Shown here: piece by piece, positions 8,690 to 18,172 of the stretch
Layout of the letters: every line of letters starts with the position of its first letter
How positions within the stretch are numbered: position 1 is the stretch's first letter
Assembly (NCBI GenBank): GCA_029259775.1
Contig: JAJDEN010000012.1
Span: 62,001 to 126,000 of the forward strand
Source: Planctomycetota bacterium
GTDB taxonomy: Bacteria; Planctomycetota; PLA2; JAEUHO01
Direction of reading: 5' to 3'
Length of the DNA: 64,000 nt
The notes under the pieces: generated by a model
Told to the model about the DNA's origin: nothing
What the model saw: the letters and a program-made list of their open reading frames with translations, nothing else
Databases searched by the model: none
Program-made: the position numbers and the translations under genes

Positions 8690-9256
8690 CTAGGGAGTGC
8701 CGAACGGGTGGATCCAATCCGGGCAGTCCTGCATGTCGACGAGCATGCGAAGGAGCGCCTCCTCGAACAGGAGCCTCCGCTCCTTGTTGTCGCCCCTCTT
8801 CCGCATGTCCTCGACCATTTCCTCGAGCTCGTCGTATTCCTTGCGCATGGCAAGACACTCGGCCGTCTGGCTGATGGCGCGCATGCCCGCGGCTGCCCAT
8901 CCCTTGATGACGCTCGCGAGGTTCATCATCTCGGCAACGCCGATGCCGGGATCGCCCCCGACGATGTCGCCCGCTCGGATGGTCTCCCTGCGCGTCAGCA
9001 CCAGCGCTGCGTCGCGGTTGATGAAGAGCCTGACGTTTCCACCGTCACCTGGCGACGAGTGGTAGATCGCATCTCGAGGGATCTCGACATGGCAATCCGA
9101 GGTTGTCGTCACGCCCAGCTTGACGGGATCTTCGTCCAGCGAGCTGGCCGACCCGATCAACAGGGCCACCGGCGCACCGCCGGAGCACCGCAGCGCCTCT
9201 GTCATGATCTCTCGCGCGGCCATGCCCAAGGTCTTGTCCACAGCGTTCTCCCCCAT
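8690..9256 (-). CDS. Hypothetical protein, probable partner of the upstream kinase
   Basis: A 188-residue soluble protein without signal peptide. The N-terminal half is mixed (APVALLIGSASSLDEDPVKLG, DCHVEIPRDAIYH). The C-terminal third is helical and charged, with a probable coiled coil around EYDELEEMVEDMRKRGDNKERRLLFEEALL. I cannot assign a family. It begins 42 bp after the stop of the membrane Ser/Thr kinase gene on the same strand, so co-transcription is likely and it could be a substrate or effector; that link is inference only. Confidence 0.6.
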   Translation of the reverse strand: MGENAVDKTLGMAAREIMTEALRCSGGAPVALLIGSASSLDEDPVKLGVTTTSDCHVEIPRDAIYHSSPGDGGNVRLFINRDAALVLTRRETIRAGDIVGGDPGIGVAEMMNLASVIKGWAAAGMRAISQTAECLAMRKEYDELEEMVEDMRKRGDNKERRLLFEEALLRMLVDMQDCPDWIHPFGTP

Positions 9257-9298
9257 GCGGTCTGCCCACGACAGTAGCAGTTCGGAAGCGCAAGGCGG

Positions 9299-10957
9299 TC
9301 ACGGGGGCGGTGTCCGATCGGGACCAGGCGCCGCGTCAGGCGCAGGAGGCGCGAATGTGTCGCCGTGCTGCGCCCACCACGTCGCGGCTTCCGGCTCCCC
9401 CCAGCCGCCGGCGTCAGCGCAAGCGAGGAGTGCGGTGCGCACCTCGTCCGCGGTGGACGGGCGCTCGGCCGGGTCCTTCGCCAGGCAGCGGAGCAGGATG
9501 GCCTCGAGGTCCTTGGGCACGCTGTCCAGCCGCTCGCTGGGCGGGATCGGCTCCTTGTGCAGGTGCGCCGTCGCCAGCTCGATGATCGTCGTGCCGTCAA
9601 ACGCCGGCAAGCCCGTCAGCAAGAAGCAGCCAACCGCGCCCAGCGAGTAGAGGTCGGACTGCCGCGTGACGTCGCCGCCCGTCAGCGCCTCGGGCGAGAT
9701 GGTCTGTGGCGAGCCGCAGATCTCCTCGGCGCCCGTAAGCGTGTCGCTACCCGAGCCGACGTCTTTCACGAGACCGAAGTCCATGACCTTCACGATGTCG
9801 TGGTCCAGGCCGCGGATGCAAAGTAGCAGGTTGCTCGGCTTGACATCGCGGTGGACCAGCCCGGTCTCGTGAGCTTCGTGCAGCGCGGCGCACGCCTGGG
9901 CGAGCACGTGGATCGTCCGCGCCGCGGACATCGGGCCCGTTTCGTCGACGAGACGCTCGAGGTCGGCCCCGTCGAGCAGTTCCATCGCGTAGTAGAAGTC
10001 GCCCTCGGTCGTGCGGCCGTAGTCGTAGATCCGAATGGTGTTCGGGTGCGTCAGCGCGCTCGTCAGCCGCACTTCCTTCTCGAAGCGCTGCAGCGCGCGC
10101 GAGCCAATCAGGTCCGGGCGGAGGACCTTCACCGCGGTCGCCCGGCGCATGAGCGCATGCCTGGCGCGATACACCTCGCCCATCCCACCCTCACCGAGCT
10201 TGCCTTCGATGACGTACTGATCGAGCTTCTTGGCTTCGTAGGCCTTCCTGCGCAGCGCGAAGTTCAGGCGCGACGCGAAAGCGGACATCACGACGGCCAT
10301 CCACAGCACGACCTGGTTCCAGATGCCATGCATCACGGACGTATCGCGCGGCAGCTCCTGATCCGGCCACGCGTAGAGGGTGCCGTGGCCGAGCTGGATG
10401 GCGAGGAACACCAACGGCACGGGGATCGCGAACAGGATCGTGCGGCGCACGGTGCTCGGCAGGATCAGCGCGCGCGCCAGCATGAACAGCGCCAGGATGC
10501 CGCTCATCACGGGCAGCGCTCGCTCGTAGATGCAGGCGTAGATCGCCAGGGGCGTACCCAGCGTCACCGCGAACAGGACCGCGTCGTGGATCAGCAGCCA
10601 GCGCGGCGGCTGAGGCTTGCGGCCGAGGCACCGCCACGAGTTGCCCGCCACGAAGCAGGCGCCCACATGGATCAGGTGCCACGGCGCCGTCAGGGTCTCG
10701 GCCTCCCAGCCTCCCGTGACGAGTTGCGCGAGATGCGCGACCGCGAGCATCGACGTCGCGGCGACGAAAATGAAGCCGCTGAGCAGGCGCAGCCGCCGCT
10801 GGAAATAGCCCCGCAGCTCGGTGTCGAATCCGACGGATTCCCGCCTCAGCCCCCCACGGATCCTGCCGATGGAGGTGCTGCTGCCCAGGGCAGGCGCGTC
10901 TGCGGACGTCGACTCACTGGGCTCCATGGCCGCGGATTCTAGCCCTGTAAGGGTCAT
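9299..10957 (-). CDS. Membrane-anchored serine/threonine protein kinase (PknB type)
   Basis: The order of domains is reversed relative to typical PknB: about five hydrophobic segments come first (roughly residues 58-80, 120-142, 147-168, 172-190 and 212-230), followed by a cytoplasmic kinase domain at about 246-515. All catalytic elements are intact: glycine loop GEGGMGEVY, Lys277 in AVKVLR, HRDVKPSN at 369, DFG at 393 and SPEAL in the activation segment. The tail is Pro/Ala-rich. Two ATGs are possible (10957 and 10927); neither has an obvious ribosome binding site, so I give the longer form. The signal it senses through the membrane domain is unknown. Confidence 0.85.
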   Translation of the reverse strand: MTLTGLESAAMEPSESTSADAPALGSSTSIGRIRGGLRRESVGFDTELRGYFQRRLRLLSGFIFVAATSMLAVAHLAQLVTGGWEAETLTAPWHLIHVGACFVAGNSWRCLGRKPQPPRWLLIHDAVLFAVTLGTPLAIYACIYERALPVMSGILALFMLARALILPSTVRRTILFAIPVPLVFLAIQLGHGTLYAWPDQELPRDTSVMHGIWNQVVLWMAVVMSAFASRLNFALRRKAYEAKKLDQYVIEGKLGEGGMGEVYRARHALMRRATAVKVLRPDLIGSRALQRFEKEVRLTSALTHPNTIRIYDYGRTTEGDFYYAMELLDGADLERLVDETGPMSAARTIHVLAQACAALHEAHETGLVHRDVKPSNLLLCIRGLDHDIVKVMDFGLVKDVGSGSDTLTGAEEICGSPQTISPEALTGGDVTRQSDLYSLGAVGCFLLTGLPAFDGTTIIELATAHLHKEPIPPSERLDSVPKDLEAILLRCLAKDPAERPSTADEVRTALLACADAGGWGEPEAATWWAQHGDTFAPPAPDAAPGPDRTPPP

Positions 10958-11116
10958 GGGCGCGCCAAGCCTCTCGAAAGGGCGAACACAGAAGGGGAAA
11001 GCCCTTCAGACAGCGCCCGGCGGCGGTCGATGGGTCCGTACGGCCCCGGGATGGGTGGACTCCATCGTCGGGTTTGATTTCAGGGATGCAGGTGGGACTT
11101 CGCGGGATGTGAAGCG

Positions 11117-12694
11117 ATGTTCCTCAACCAACAGACACCGAAGCTCGGCCAGCTGCGACTCGCAGCCACCGTCGTATTCGCGCTCCTCTTGAGCGCCTGC
11201 GGCGCAGGTGGCGCCATCGAAGACGCCTGGAACGACATCACCGGCACGGAGAGCAAGGGCGCTCTCGAGATCACGACGGAGAGCGTGCCCGCGGGCACGC
11301 CCGGCGTCGCCTATGACGCCACCCAGTTGACCGCCACCGGCGCCCAGGGCCCTGTGGTCTGGACGGTCGGGAGCGGCACGCTGCCCCCGGGCATGGAGCT
11401 CACCGAGGGCGGTCAGGTCACCGGCATGCCGAACGCGCCGGGCTTCTACGAGTTCACGGCGCAGGCGACCGATGGCGAGGCCATCGACGAGCGCCCGCTC
11501 GCCATCGCCGTCGACATCTTCGGCGTCAGCGTCGTCAGCGGCCTGCACATGGGCGAGGGCTGGAGCGGCCTGCCGATCGAGATGCGCTCCGCCGGCGCCG
11601 CAGGCGCCGTGACCTTCGCCATCATCGACAACCGCAGCGGCGGCCGCTTCGAAAGCGTTGATGCCGTCGCGGGAACCGCGTCCTGGGTCCCGGGCGACGT
11701 CGGCACGAGCGGCGCCGTCGACCGCGTGCGCGTCGCCGACGCGACCGGCGGTGAAATCATCGAGATGGACCTGCCTGTCGTGCAGAACCCCGCCGAGCAC
11801 CACATCGCCCGCTTCGGTTCGACAGATGTCTGGTACCTGGATTGGGACGCCAAGCAGGGCGCCCACCCCTACGTCAGCGACCTGCATGCCGCCTACGCTC
11901 GCCTCGGCTGGCGCAGCGCGGCGGGCACCGACGCCCTCGGCAGCGAGGCCGATCGCCTCGCCGACCTCCTGATCCGCGTGCAGGTGTTGCGCGAGCTCAG
12001 CAAGCTCTTCGGTCGCAACTCGAACGGCACCGAGGGCGCCAACGGCCTTGCGATCTCGTTCGCCCTGGATCGTCCCGGCGCCGGCTACAGCGCTCCGGCC
12101 CCGGGCGGCCTGCGCGGCAGCATCGCCAACGGCTACAGCATCATGTCCCTCTGCAATCAGAGCGGCAACCTCGGCGCGCTGGGCGTCGCGTACCAGGACG
12201 CCATCGGCAACCCGAGCCAGGAGCACAACGCGCCCGGCGGCGGCGCCGGTGAGCTCGGCGTCTTCCTCAACTACCTTGCGGAGAGCGTGGAGCGCACCTA
12301 CCGCCTCCACGGCAACGACCTCAAGAACACGCCGGTCAACGCCAACGACATCCCGGCGCTCAAGGCCCTGCTCTACGAGCGCCCGAGCCCCGGCGGCCGC
12401 TACGACATGCTGCGCTACCACCTCATGGCCTTCGCCCGCAGCCTCGCCTACATCGCGGCCCACGAGGTCGGTCACAGCCTCGGCTTGCCCCACCTGCACG
12501 ACTTCACGCCGGGCGGCATCATGAACGGCGTCGCGCTGGTCGGCCCGGGCATGGACTACTTCTTCCTCCCCAGCTCGCTCGACATCCTGCGTCAGGGCCT
12601 GCCGGGCCCGGGTCGCGGCACGGCAGCCGCTCGCGGCGTCGCCGCCCTGGCGATGCCCGCCGGTGGCGTGCACGTCTGCGGCCACTGCAAGTAG
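11117..12694 (+). CDS. Lipoprotein metalloprotease with putative-Ig domain (paralogue 1)
   Basis: The precursor has a lipobox (LLLSAC, Cys28). Next comes a putative Ig (He_PIG) module at about 50-130, recognisable by GTLPPGMELTEGGQVTGMP, then a long unassigned region. Near the C-terminus a metzincin zinc site HEVGHSLGLPH is followed by a Met-turn-like GGIMNG. Both belong to zinc-dependent endopeptidases exposed outside the cell. It ends in a Cys-containing tail (HVCGHCK). A second copy of the same architecture lies about 0.5 kb downstream. The 160-bp gap to the divergent kinase gene presumably holds promoters for both. Activity and substrate are unknown. Confidence 0.8.
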   Translation: MFLNQQTPKLGQLRLAATVVFALLLSACGAGGAIEDAWNDITGTESKGALEITTESVPAGTPGVAYDATQLTATGAQGPVVWTVGSGTLPPGMELTEGGQVTGMPNAPGFYEFTAQATDGEAIDERPLAIAVDIFGVSVVSGLHMGEGWSGLPIEMRSAGAAGAVTFAIIDNRSGGRFESVDAVAGTASWVPGDVGTSGAVDRVRVADATGGEIIEMDLPVVQNPAEHHIARFGSTDVWYLDWDAKQGAHPYVSDLHAAYARLGWRSAAGTDALGSEADRLADLLIRVQVLRELSKLFGRNSNGTEGANGLAISFALDRPGAGYSAPAPGGLRGSIANGYSIMSLCNQSGNLGALGVAYQDAIGNPSQEHNAPGGGAGELGVFLNYLAESVERTYRLHGNDLKNTPVNANDIPALKALLYERPSPGGRYDMLRYHLMAFARSLAYIAAHEVGHSLGLPHLHDFTPGGIMNGVALVGPGMDYFFLPSSLDILRQGLPGPGRGTAAARGVAALAMPAGGVHVCGHCK

Positions 12695-12716
12695 CCGCGC
12701 CCACGGAGGTTCCGTC

Positions 12717-13221
12717 CGCGAGGCGGCGCCCGTAGACCCCCCGCAGCTCGAGGCCCTGGGCTTGCGCCCCGTGACGCCCACGTCGCCGGAAGACTTGAGC
12801 CACTTCGATAAGGCGATGGAGCTGGGCCTCCTGGCCTACCAAGCCCGCATGGGCGTGCGACGGACAGGGCGACGCGCGGCGAGGTGGTCGTCACCTACGC
12901 ACGGACCAACCATTCGGGCCAGATCGCGCAAGCCTGGTACCCATGGACGTGGCTCTCGGACGGCCTGTCTGGCCGACCGGTCGCGCCGCCCAGCACGCCC
13001 ATTCGGCCAACGACAAGCGGCGCATCCGTGCGCTCCATGGCCGGTAACGGCCGAATCGCCACGCCCGATGAAATGCACCTCCCCGGGAAGTCGTCCCAGT
13101 TCTGGACACCGCTTCAGATGGCCTTCAGCAGGGCGAGGGATAACGTCGATGGGGTCTTCGTGAGGCGGCCCTACGGGCCACGATGGGAATCGGTGCAGCG
13201 ACACCTACAGGCAATCCAATC
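12717..13221 (+). pseudogene. Decayed coding sequence between the two metalloprotease genes
   Basis: No intact gene fits this stretch of about 500 bp, but coding-like phrases appear in different frames. They are EALGLRPVTPTSPEDLSHFD...MELGLLAYQARMG (about 12748-12855), then VVVTYARTNHSGQIAQAWYPWTWLSDG (from 12884), then HAHSANDKRRIRALHGR in a third frame (near 12996-13047), and finally DEMHLPGKSSQFWTPLQMAF (from about 13067). At least two frameshifts would be needed to join them. I read this as a gene remnant. Family unknown; the alternative is coincidental open frames in GC-rich DNA. Confidence 0.35.
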
Positions 13222-14778
13222 ATGCGCGCACCCGACATCTTCAAGCCGCTCCACATCCTGATCGCCCTGGCTGCGCTCTCGCTTGCCGCCTGCGGCGGCG
13301 GCGGCGGCACGGCGGCGGGCAGCGGCGGCGGCGAGCCGGTCACGCTCACCATCACGACTGCGGCCCTGCCCGGCGGCAGCGTCGGCAGCAGCTTCAGTAC
13401 CCCGCTCGAGGTGACGAACGCCCAAGGCGACGTGACCTGGGGCGTCGCAGCGGGCAGCTTGCCCCCGGGGCTCGATCTCGACGATACGTCCGGCGTCATC
13501 TCCGGCATGCCGACCAACTCCGGCACCTACGGCTTCACGATCGAAGCCGACGACGGCGCCGCGACCGACACGCAGGCGCTGACGATCTCGGTCGGCAACG
13601 TCGGACTCAGCGCGACCTCCGGTCTCGTGTTCGGCGACGCGTGGACCAGCCAGGCGGTCTCGCTCAGCGCGGATGGTGCCACGGGCAGCGTCAGCTTCAG
13701 CATCGTCGTCAACGAGAGCGGCGGCAGCCTCAGCAACCAGAACGGCGGCGCCGGCACGGCCACGTACACGCCCGGCACCACGGGCGGCAGCGGCGTCACC
13801 GACCGGGTGCGCGCCACCGACGCGGGCAACGGCCAGACCTTCGACCTCGACATCGACGTCATGCCCAACCCGGTCGTCTCACACACGGCGTCGTTCGGCA
13901 GCAGCGACGTCTGGTGGATCGACATGAGCACGAAGTTCGGCTCGCACGCCTACGCGACGGACTACCACAAGGCCCTCGTCGACGTAGGCCTGCGTGCCAC
14001 GACCAGCACGGGCGCCGTCGGCACCGAGGCGGATGAGATCGCGGCCGTATGGTTTCGCGTGGAGCTCCTGCGCCAGGTGAACCCGATGTTCCTGCGCAAC
14101 GCGGACGGTTCCGAGGGCAGCGGCCTCGCGATCACCTTCCCCTACGTCGAGCCGGGTGCCGGCTACACGAAGCCCGCGCCCGCGGACTGGCTGAACGGAT
14201 CCCCGACGCGCTACAGCCAGATGGCCCTCACCCGCGGCAGCGACAACGGCGTCATCGGCACGGCGTTCCTGGACGGGTCGAACAACAACTCGCACGAGAA
14301 CGACACCACCTCGGGCGGCGTCGAGCTGGGTGTCTTCACCAACCAGATCACGCCGATCTTCAACAACGCCTGGGGCAACACGCTCGACAACAGCCCGATC
14401 ACGAACGCCGACATCGACGCGCTGAAGGCACTCCTCTACGGGCTGCCGAGTCCGGGCGGCCGCTACAACCTCATTCGCCGCATCGGCCGTGGCTTCGCGT
14501 ACACGGTGGCTGCCGTGGTGGCGCACGAGGTGGGCCACAGCCTGGGCCTCAGCCACACGAGCCCGTCCGAGCCCGGCTCGATCATGAACGCCTCGGCCCT
14601 CATCAGCCCGGCCGCGACCTACGCCTTCACGAGCGACGACGTCACCGCGCTCCAAAGCGGCCTGCCGGGCGCCGGCAAGAGCACGGGCGCCCAGGCGGCC
14701 AGCCAGAAGAGCGGCGCACCCGGCGGTGGCGTCTGCGTTTGTCAGTGCCGGGCCCGCACACCTCCCAAGGGACGCTAG
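13222..14778 (+). CDS. Lipoprotein metalloprotease with putative-Ig domain (paralogue 2)
   Basis: The ATG at 13222 starts a lipoprotein signal (LALAALSLAACGGGGG); an ATG 13 codons upstream is also in frame. Architecture matches the preceding paralogue: a Gly-rich linker, He_PIG module (SLPPGLDLDDTSGVISGMP), middle region, zinc motif HEVGHSLGLSH and Met-turn-like PGSIMNA. Shared phrases such as ALKALLYGLPSPGGRYNLIRR show tandem duplication. The C-terminus ends CVCQCRARTP, again Cys-rich but different in detail. Secreted zinc peptidase activity is inferred from the motif; the substrate is unknown. Confidence 0.8.
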   Translation: MRAPDIFKPLHILIALAALSLAACGGGGGTAAGSGGGEPVTLTITTAALPGGSVGSSFSTPLEVTNAQGDVTWGVAAGSLPPGLDLDDTSGVISGMPTNSGTYGFTIEADDGAATDTQALTISVGNVGLSATSGLVFGDAWTSQAVSLSADGATGSVSFSIVVNESGGSLSNQNGGAGTATYTPGTTGGSGVTDRVRATDAGNGQTFDLDIDVMPNPVVSHTASFGSSDVWWIDMSTKFGSHAYATDYHKALVDVGLRATTSTGAVGTEADEIAAVWFRVELLRQVNPMFLRNADGSEGSGLAITFPYVEPGAGYTKPAPADWLNGSPTRYSQMALTRGSDNGVIGTAFLDGSNNNSHENDTTSGGVELGVFTNQITPIFNNAWGNTLDNSPITNADIDALKALLYGLPSPGGRYNLIRRIGRGFAYTVAAVVAHEVGHSLGLSHTSPSEPGSIMNASALISPAATYAFTSDDVTALQSGLPGAGKSTGAQAASQKSGAPGGGVCVCQCRARTPPKGR

Positions 14779-14857
14779 GACACAAGACTCCCGGCCGGGC
14801 TCCGGTCTCGTAGAGTGGCGCGCCCCTGCACGCCCCCCTAGCCCCGGAGCCGGCACC

Positions 14858-17536
14858 GTGAAGCTGTTCCCGACTGTCCAGAGCGACAGCGATCCGCTCG
14901 AGACCCAGGAGTGGATCGAGTCGCTGGAGTCCGTTCTCGACTTCAGCGGACCCAACCGCGCGCGCTTCATCCTCGCGCGGCTGCTGGCTCACGCCCGTGC
15001 AGGTGGCTACGTCCCCGACCAGTTGCTGAGCTCGGACTACGTCAACACCATCCCGCGTCGCAGCGAGCCCGAGTTCCCTGGCGACGAGGCGATGGAAGAG
15101 CGCATCAGCGACATCATCCGGTGGAACGCCGCCGTGATGGTCACGCGCGCCAACATCAAGCACAACGGCCTCGGCGGCCACATCTCGACCTTCGCCTCCG
15201 CGGCCGAACTGCTCGACGTCGGCTTCAACCACTTCTTCCAGGGCCGCGACGACAACCGCTCCGGCGACCAGATCTACTTCCAGGGCCACGCCTCGCCCGG
15301 CATCTACGCCCGCGCGTTCCTCGAGGGGCGCATCACCGAGAGCCAGATGGACAACTTCCGTCAGGAAGTGAAGCGCGGCGAGGGACTCTCGTCGTACCCG
15401 CACCCGCGCTTGATGCCCGACTTCTGGGAGTTCCCCACGGTCTCGATGGGCATTGGCCCGATCAACTCGATCTACCAGGCACGCTTCAACCGCTACCTGC
15501 AGGCACGCGGCATCACCGATACGTCGAACTCGCGGGTGTGGTGCTACGTCGGCGACGGCGAGACCGACGAGCCCGAGACACTCGGCGCGCTGTCCGTCGC
15601 GGCGCGCGAGGGGCTCGACAACCTGACCTGGATCGTCAACTGCAACCTGCAGCGTCTCGACGGACCCGTGCGTGGGAACGGCAAGATCGTGCAGGAGCTC
15701 GAGACCGTGTTCCGCGGTGCTGGCTGGAACGTGCTGAAGGTGCTCTGGGGTAGCGAGTGGGACGCGCTCCTCGAGCGCGACGACCAAGCGCTCCTGCGCA
15801 TGCGCATGAACGAGGTGGTGGACGGCGAGCTGCAGAAATACCGCTCGGCCGACGGCGCCTACATCCGCCAGCACTTCTTCGGCAAGAGCCCCGAGCTGCT
15901 CGACCTGGTCTCACACCTGAGCGATGATGAGATCTGGGCCATGCGACGCGGCGGCCACGACATGAAGAAGGTGCACGCCGCCTACAAGGCCGCGGTCGAG
16001 CACAAGGGCCGCCCGACGGTCATCCTGGCCCAGACGATCAAGGGCTGGACGCTCGGCGAGGGCTTCGAGTCGAAGAACGTCACGCACCAGATCAAGAAGA
16101 TGTCGGACGATCAGCTCTCGAGCTTCCGCGACCGCCTCGGCCTGCCGCTCGACGACGCCGACATGAACGACCCGCCCTACTACCACCCCGGCCCGGACAG
16201 CCCCGAGGTGGCGTACATGATGGCGCGCCGCAAGGCGCTGGGCGGCTCGGTCCCGCGGCGGCAGTCGACGTTCACGGTGGAGTTCGATGCGCCCAAGGCG
16301 GAGCTCTACGAGGAGTTCTACGCCGGTACGAAGAACCCCGGCGGCGTCTCGACCACGATGGCTTTCGTGCGCCTGCTCACGAAACTGATCAAGGACGAGA
16401 ACATCGGCGACCGCGTCGTCCCGATCATCCCGGACGAGGCGCGCACCTTCGGCATGGAGCCGCTGTTCCGTCAGGTCGGCATCTACGCATCGAAGGGCCA
16501 GCTCTACGAACCCGTCGACAAGGCGCAGCTGCTCTACTACCGCGAGAGCAAGGACGGCCAGGTGCTCGAGGAAGGCATCACCGAGGCGGGCTCGATGGCC
16601 AGCTTCACGGCGGCCGGTACGTCCTACGCGACACACGGCCAGCCGATGCTGCCGTTCTACATCTTCTATTCGATGTTCGGCTTCCAACGCATCGGCGACC
16701 TGGCCTGGGCGTTCGCCGACGCGCGCGGCCGCGGCTTCCTCATGGGCGCGACGGCGGGCCGCACGACGCTCAACGGCGAGGGCCTCCAGCACGAGGACGG
16801 CCACAGCCAGATCCTCGCAGCGACGTTCCCGAACGTGCGCGCCTACGACCCGGCGTTCGCCTACGAGATCGCGATCATCATCAAGGACGGCATGCGTCGG
16901 ATGGTGGCGGAGGACCAGGACGTCTTCTACTACATCACCATCCAGAACGAGAACTACCCGCAGCCGGCGATGCCCGAGGGTGTCGAGGACGGCGTCCTCA
17001 AGGGGCTCTACCGCTACAAGGCGGCGGACACCAACCACAAGCTCACCGCGCAGCTCTTCGGCTCGGCCGTGATCCTGAACGAGGCGCTGCGCGCCCAGCA
17101 GATCCTGGGCGAGCAGTTCGGTGTGGCCGCGGACGTCTGGTCGGCGACGAGCTACCAGTTGCTGCGCCGCGACGCGGTCAAGGTCGAGCGCTGGAACCGC
17201 TTGCATCCCACCGAGGAGCCGCGCAAGCCCTACATCGAAGAGGTGCTGGACGGCGTCGAGGGCCCCTTCATCGCGGTCAGCGACTACATGAAGATCCTCC
17301 CCGACATGATCCGGCGCTGGATCAGCGGGCGCTACGTGTCGCTCGGCACGGACGGCTTCGGCATGAGCGACACGCGTGTGGCGCTGCGCCGGCACTTCGA
17401 GGTCGACGCCGAGTCGATCGTCATCGCGACGCTCCACGCGTTGCAGCTCGAGGGCAAGGTGAAGCCCGCGTTCGTGGCCGACGCGATTCAAGCGCTCGAC
17501 TTCGACGCCGAGAAGCTACGCCCGACGACGATCTAG
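14858..17536 (+). CDS. aceE: Pyruvate dehydrogenase E1 component, homodimeric type
   Basis: At 892 residues the product has the length of the single-chain E1 that decarboxylates pyruvate with thiamine diphosphate and passes acetyl groups to E2 lipoyl domains. The ThDP-binding signature begins GDGETDEPETLGAL and ends about 30 residues later with NCNLQRLDG. HIKHNGLGGHISTF-like and TTLNGEGLQHEDGHS stretches are also characteristic. The GTG start at 14858 follows GGAG. The E2 and E3 genes are not adjacent, so complex assembly must rely on genes elsewhere. Confidence 0.95.
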   Translation: MKLFPTVQSDSDPLETQEWIESLESVLDFSGPNRARFILARLLAHARAGGYVPDQLLSSDYVNTIPRRSEPEFPGDEAMEERISDIIRWNAAVMVTRANIKHNGLGGHISTFASAAELLDVGFNHFFQGRDDNRSGDQIYFQGHASPGIYARAFLEGRITESQMDNFRQEVKRGEGLSSYPHPRLMPDFWEFPTVSMGIGPINSIYQARFNRYLQARGITDTSNSRVWCYVGDGETDEPETLGALSVAAREGLDNLTWIVNCNLQRLDGPVRGNGKIVQELETVFRGAGWNVLKVLWGSEWDALLERDDQALLRMRMNEVVDGELQKYRSADGAYIRQHFFGKSPELLDLVSHLSDDEIWAMRRGGHDMKKVHAAYKAAVEHKGRPTVILAQTIKGWTLGEGFESKNVTHQIKKMSDDQLSSFRDRLGLPLDDADMNDPPYYHPGPDSPEVAYMMARRKALGGSVPRRQSTFTVEFDAPKAELYEEFYAGTKNPGGVSTTMAFVRLLTKLIKDENIGDRVVPIIPDEARTFGMEPLFRQVGIYASKGQLYEPVDKAQLLYYRESKDGQVLEEGITEAGSMASFTAAGTSYATHGQPMLPFYIFYSMFGFQRIGDLAWAFADARGRGFLMGATAGRTTLNGEGLQHEDGHSQILAATFPNVRAYDPAFAYEIAIIIKDGMRRMVAEDQDVFYYITIQNENYPQPAMPEGVEDGVLKGLYRYKAADTNHKLTAQLFGSAVILNEALRAQQILGEQFGVAADVWSATSYQLLRRDAVKVERWNRLHPTEEPRKPYIEEVLDGVEGPFIAVSDYMKILPDMIRRWISGRYVSLGTDGFGMSDTRVALRRHFEVDAESIVIATLHALQLEGKVKPAFVADAIQALDFDAEKLRPTTI

Positions 17537-17883
17537 CTCGGGGGCCGTTTCGGAACCCGCTGAGGAGCGGATGACCCGCGGAGACGCGGGATACGGAGCC
17601 AGGCTCGCGATGTCATCACGTTGCGGGCCGCTCCCCGCAATCAAGGGCGGCCACGGGAGCAAAGCTGATGACATCGAGTCAGGCTCCCGTGCGAGGTGCG
17701 AACGGGACGAGGCGCCCCGTAGCCGCGTAGGTCCGAGGCGGCAGGGCGAGGGCCCGAGGGTGTGCTGTGGAGTCGAGGGCCAGGAGGCTGATGCAGGCGA
17801 TGCCGAGCATCGCCGAAGCAGGCCGACGCCGCCCGCGGCTTCACAGCGCGCCCGAAGCCCCGCCATGCCAACGAGGACCGGAG

Positions 17884-17923
17884 CAAAAAAGGGAACCGCC
17901 AGAGACCCGTGGGTCCCTGGCGG
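17884..17923 (-). terminator. Rho-independent terminator (minus strand)
   Basis: An inverted repeat of 14 bp with one mismatch (ACCGCCAGRGACCC arms) spans about 17895-17923. On the minus strand it is followed by TTCCCTTTTTT, the expected stem-loop plus U-tract order. It lies about 250 bp beyond the stop of the minus-strand gene at 18173 and may back up the nearer terminator. Confidence 0.7.
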
Positions 17924-18100
17924 TACGGAGGAGCTCGTTGGGGAGGGGAGGGAGGGTAGGGCAGAGTCGAGCTCAACCCCGATTTGCGAAAGGCCGTTGG
18001 GCCAGTCACTGGTACTGACGCAAGCGCACCCAAGGGTGTTTCACGAATCGGTGCAAAATCGCCGTAACGACTCGCGCACCGCGACCCGTGGCCCTGCGCC

Positions 18101-18140
18101 AAAAACGCGAGAACGCCGGACCGCCTTGCGGCGGTCCGGC
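18101..18140 (-). terminator. Rho-independent terminator with GNRA-type loop
   Basis: An 11-bp perfect stem (18115-18125 with 18130-18140) reads GCCGGACCGCC-GCAA-GGCGGTCCGGC on the minus strand. It is followed after about nine bases by TTTTT. The GCAA tetraloop is a stabilising GNRA loop. The hairpin starts 32 bp after the stop of the gene at 18173-18652. Confidence 0.75.
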
Positions 18141-18172
18141 GCCTGTGGTGCCTGGGTAGAAGGCGGGAGCGA

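Larger units (their letters stand above)
17537..18172. other. Intergenic region with two minus-strand terminators
   Basis: About 640 bp lie between the end of aceE (plus) and the end of the His-rich secreted protein gene (minus). Open frames here are scattered and show no family resemblance. The only structures I can support are two hairpin-plus-T-tract terminators for minus-strand transcription, listed separately. No plus-strand terminator for aceE is obvious. Confidence 0.6.
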
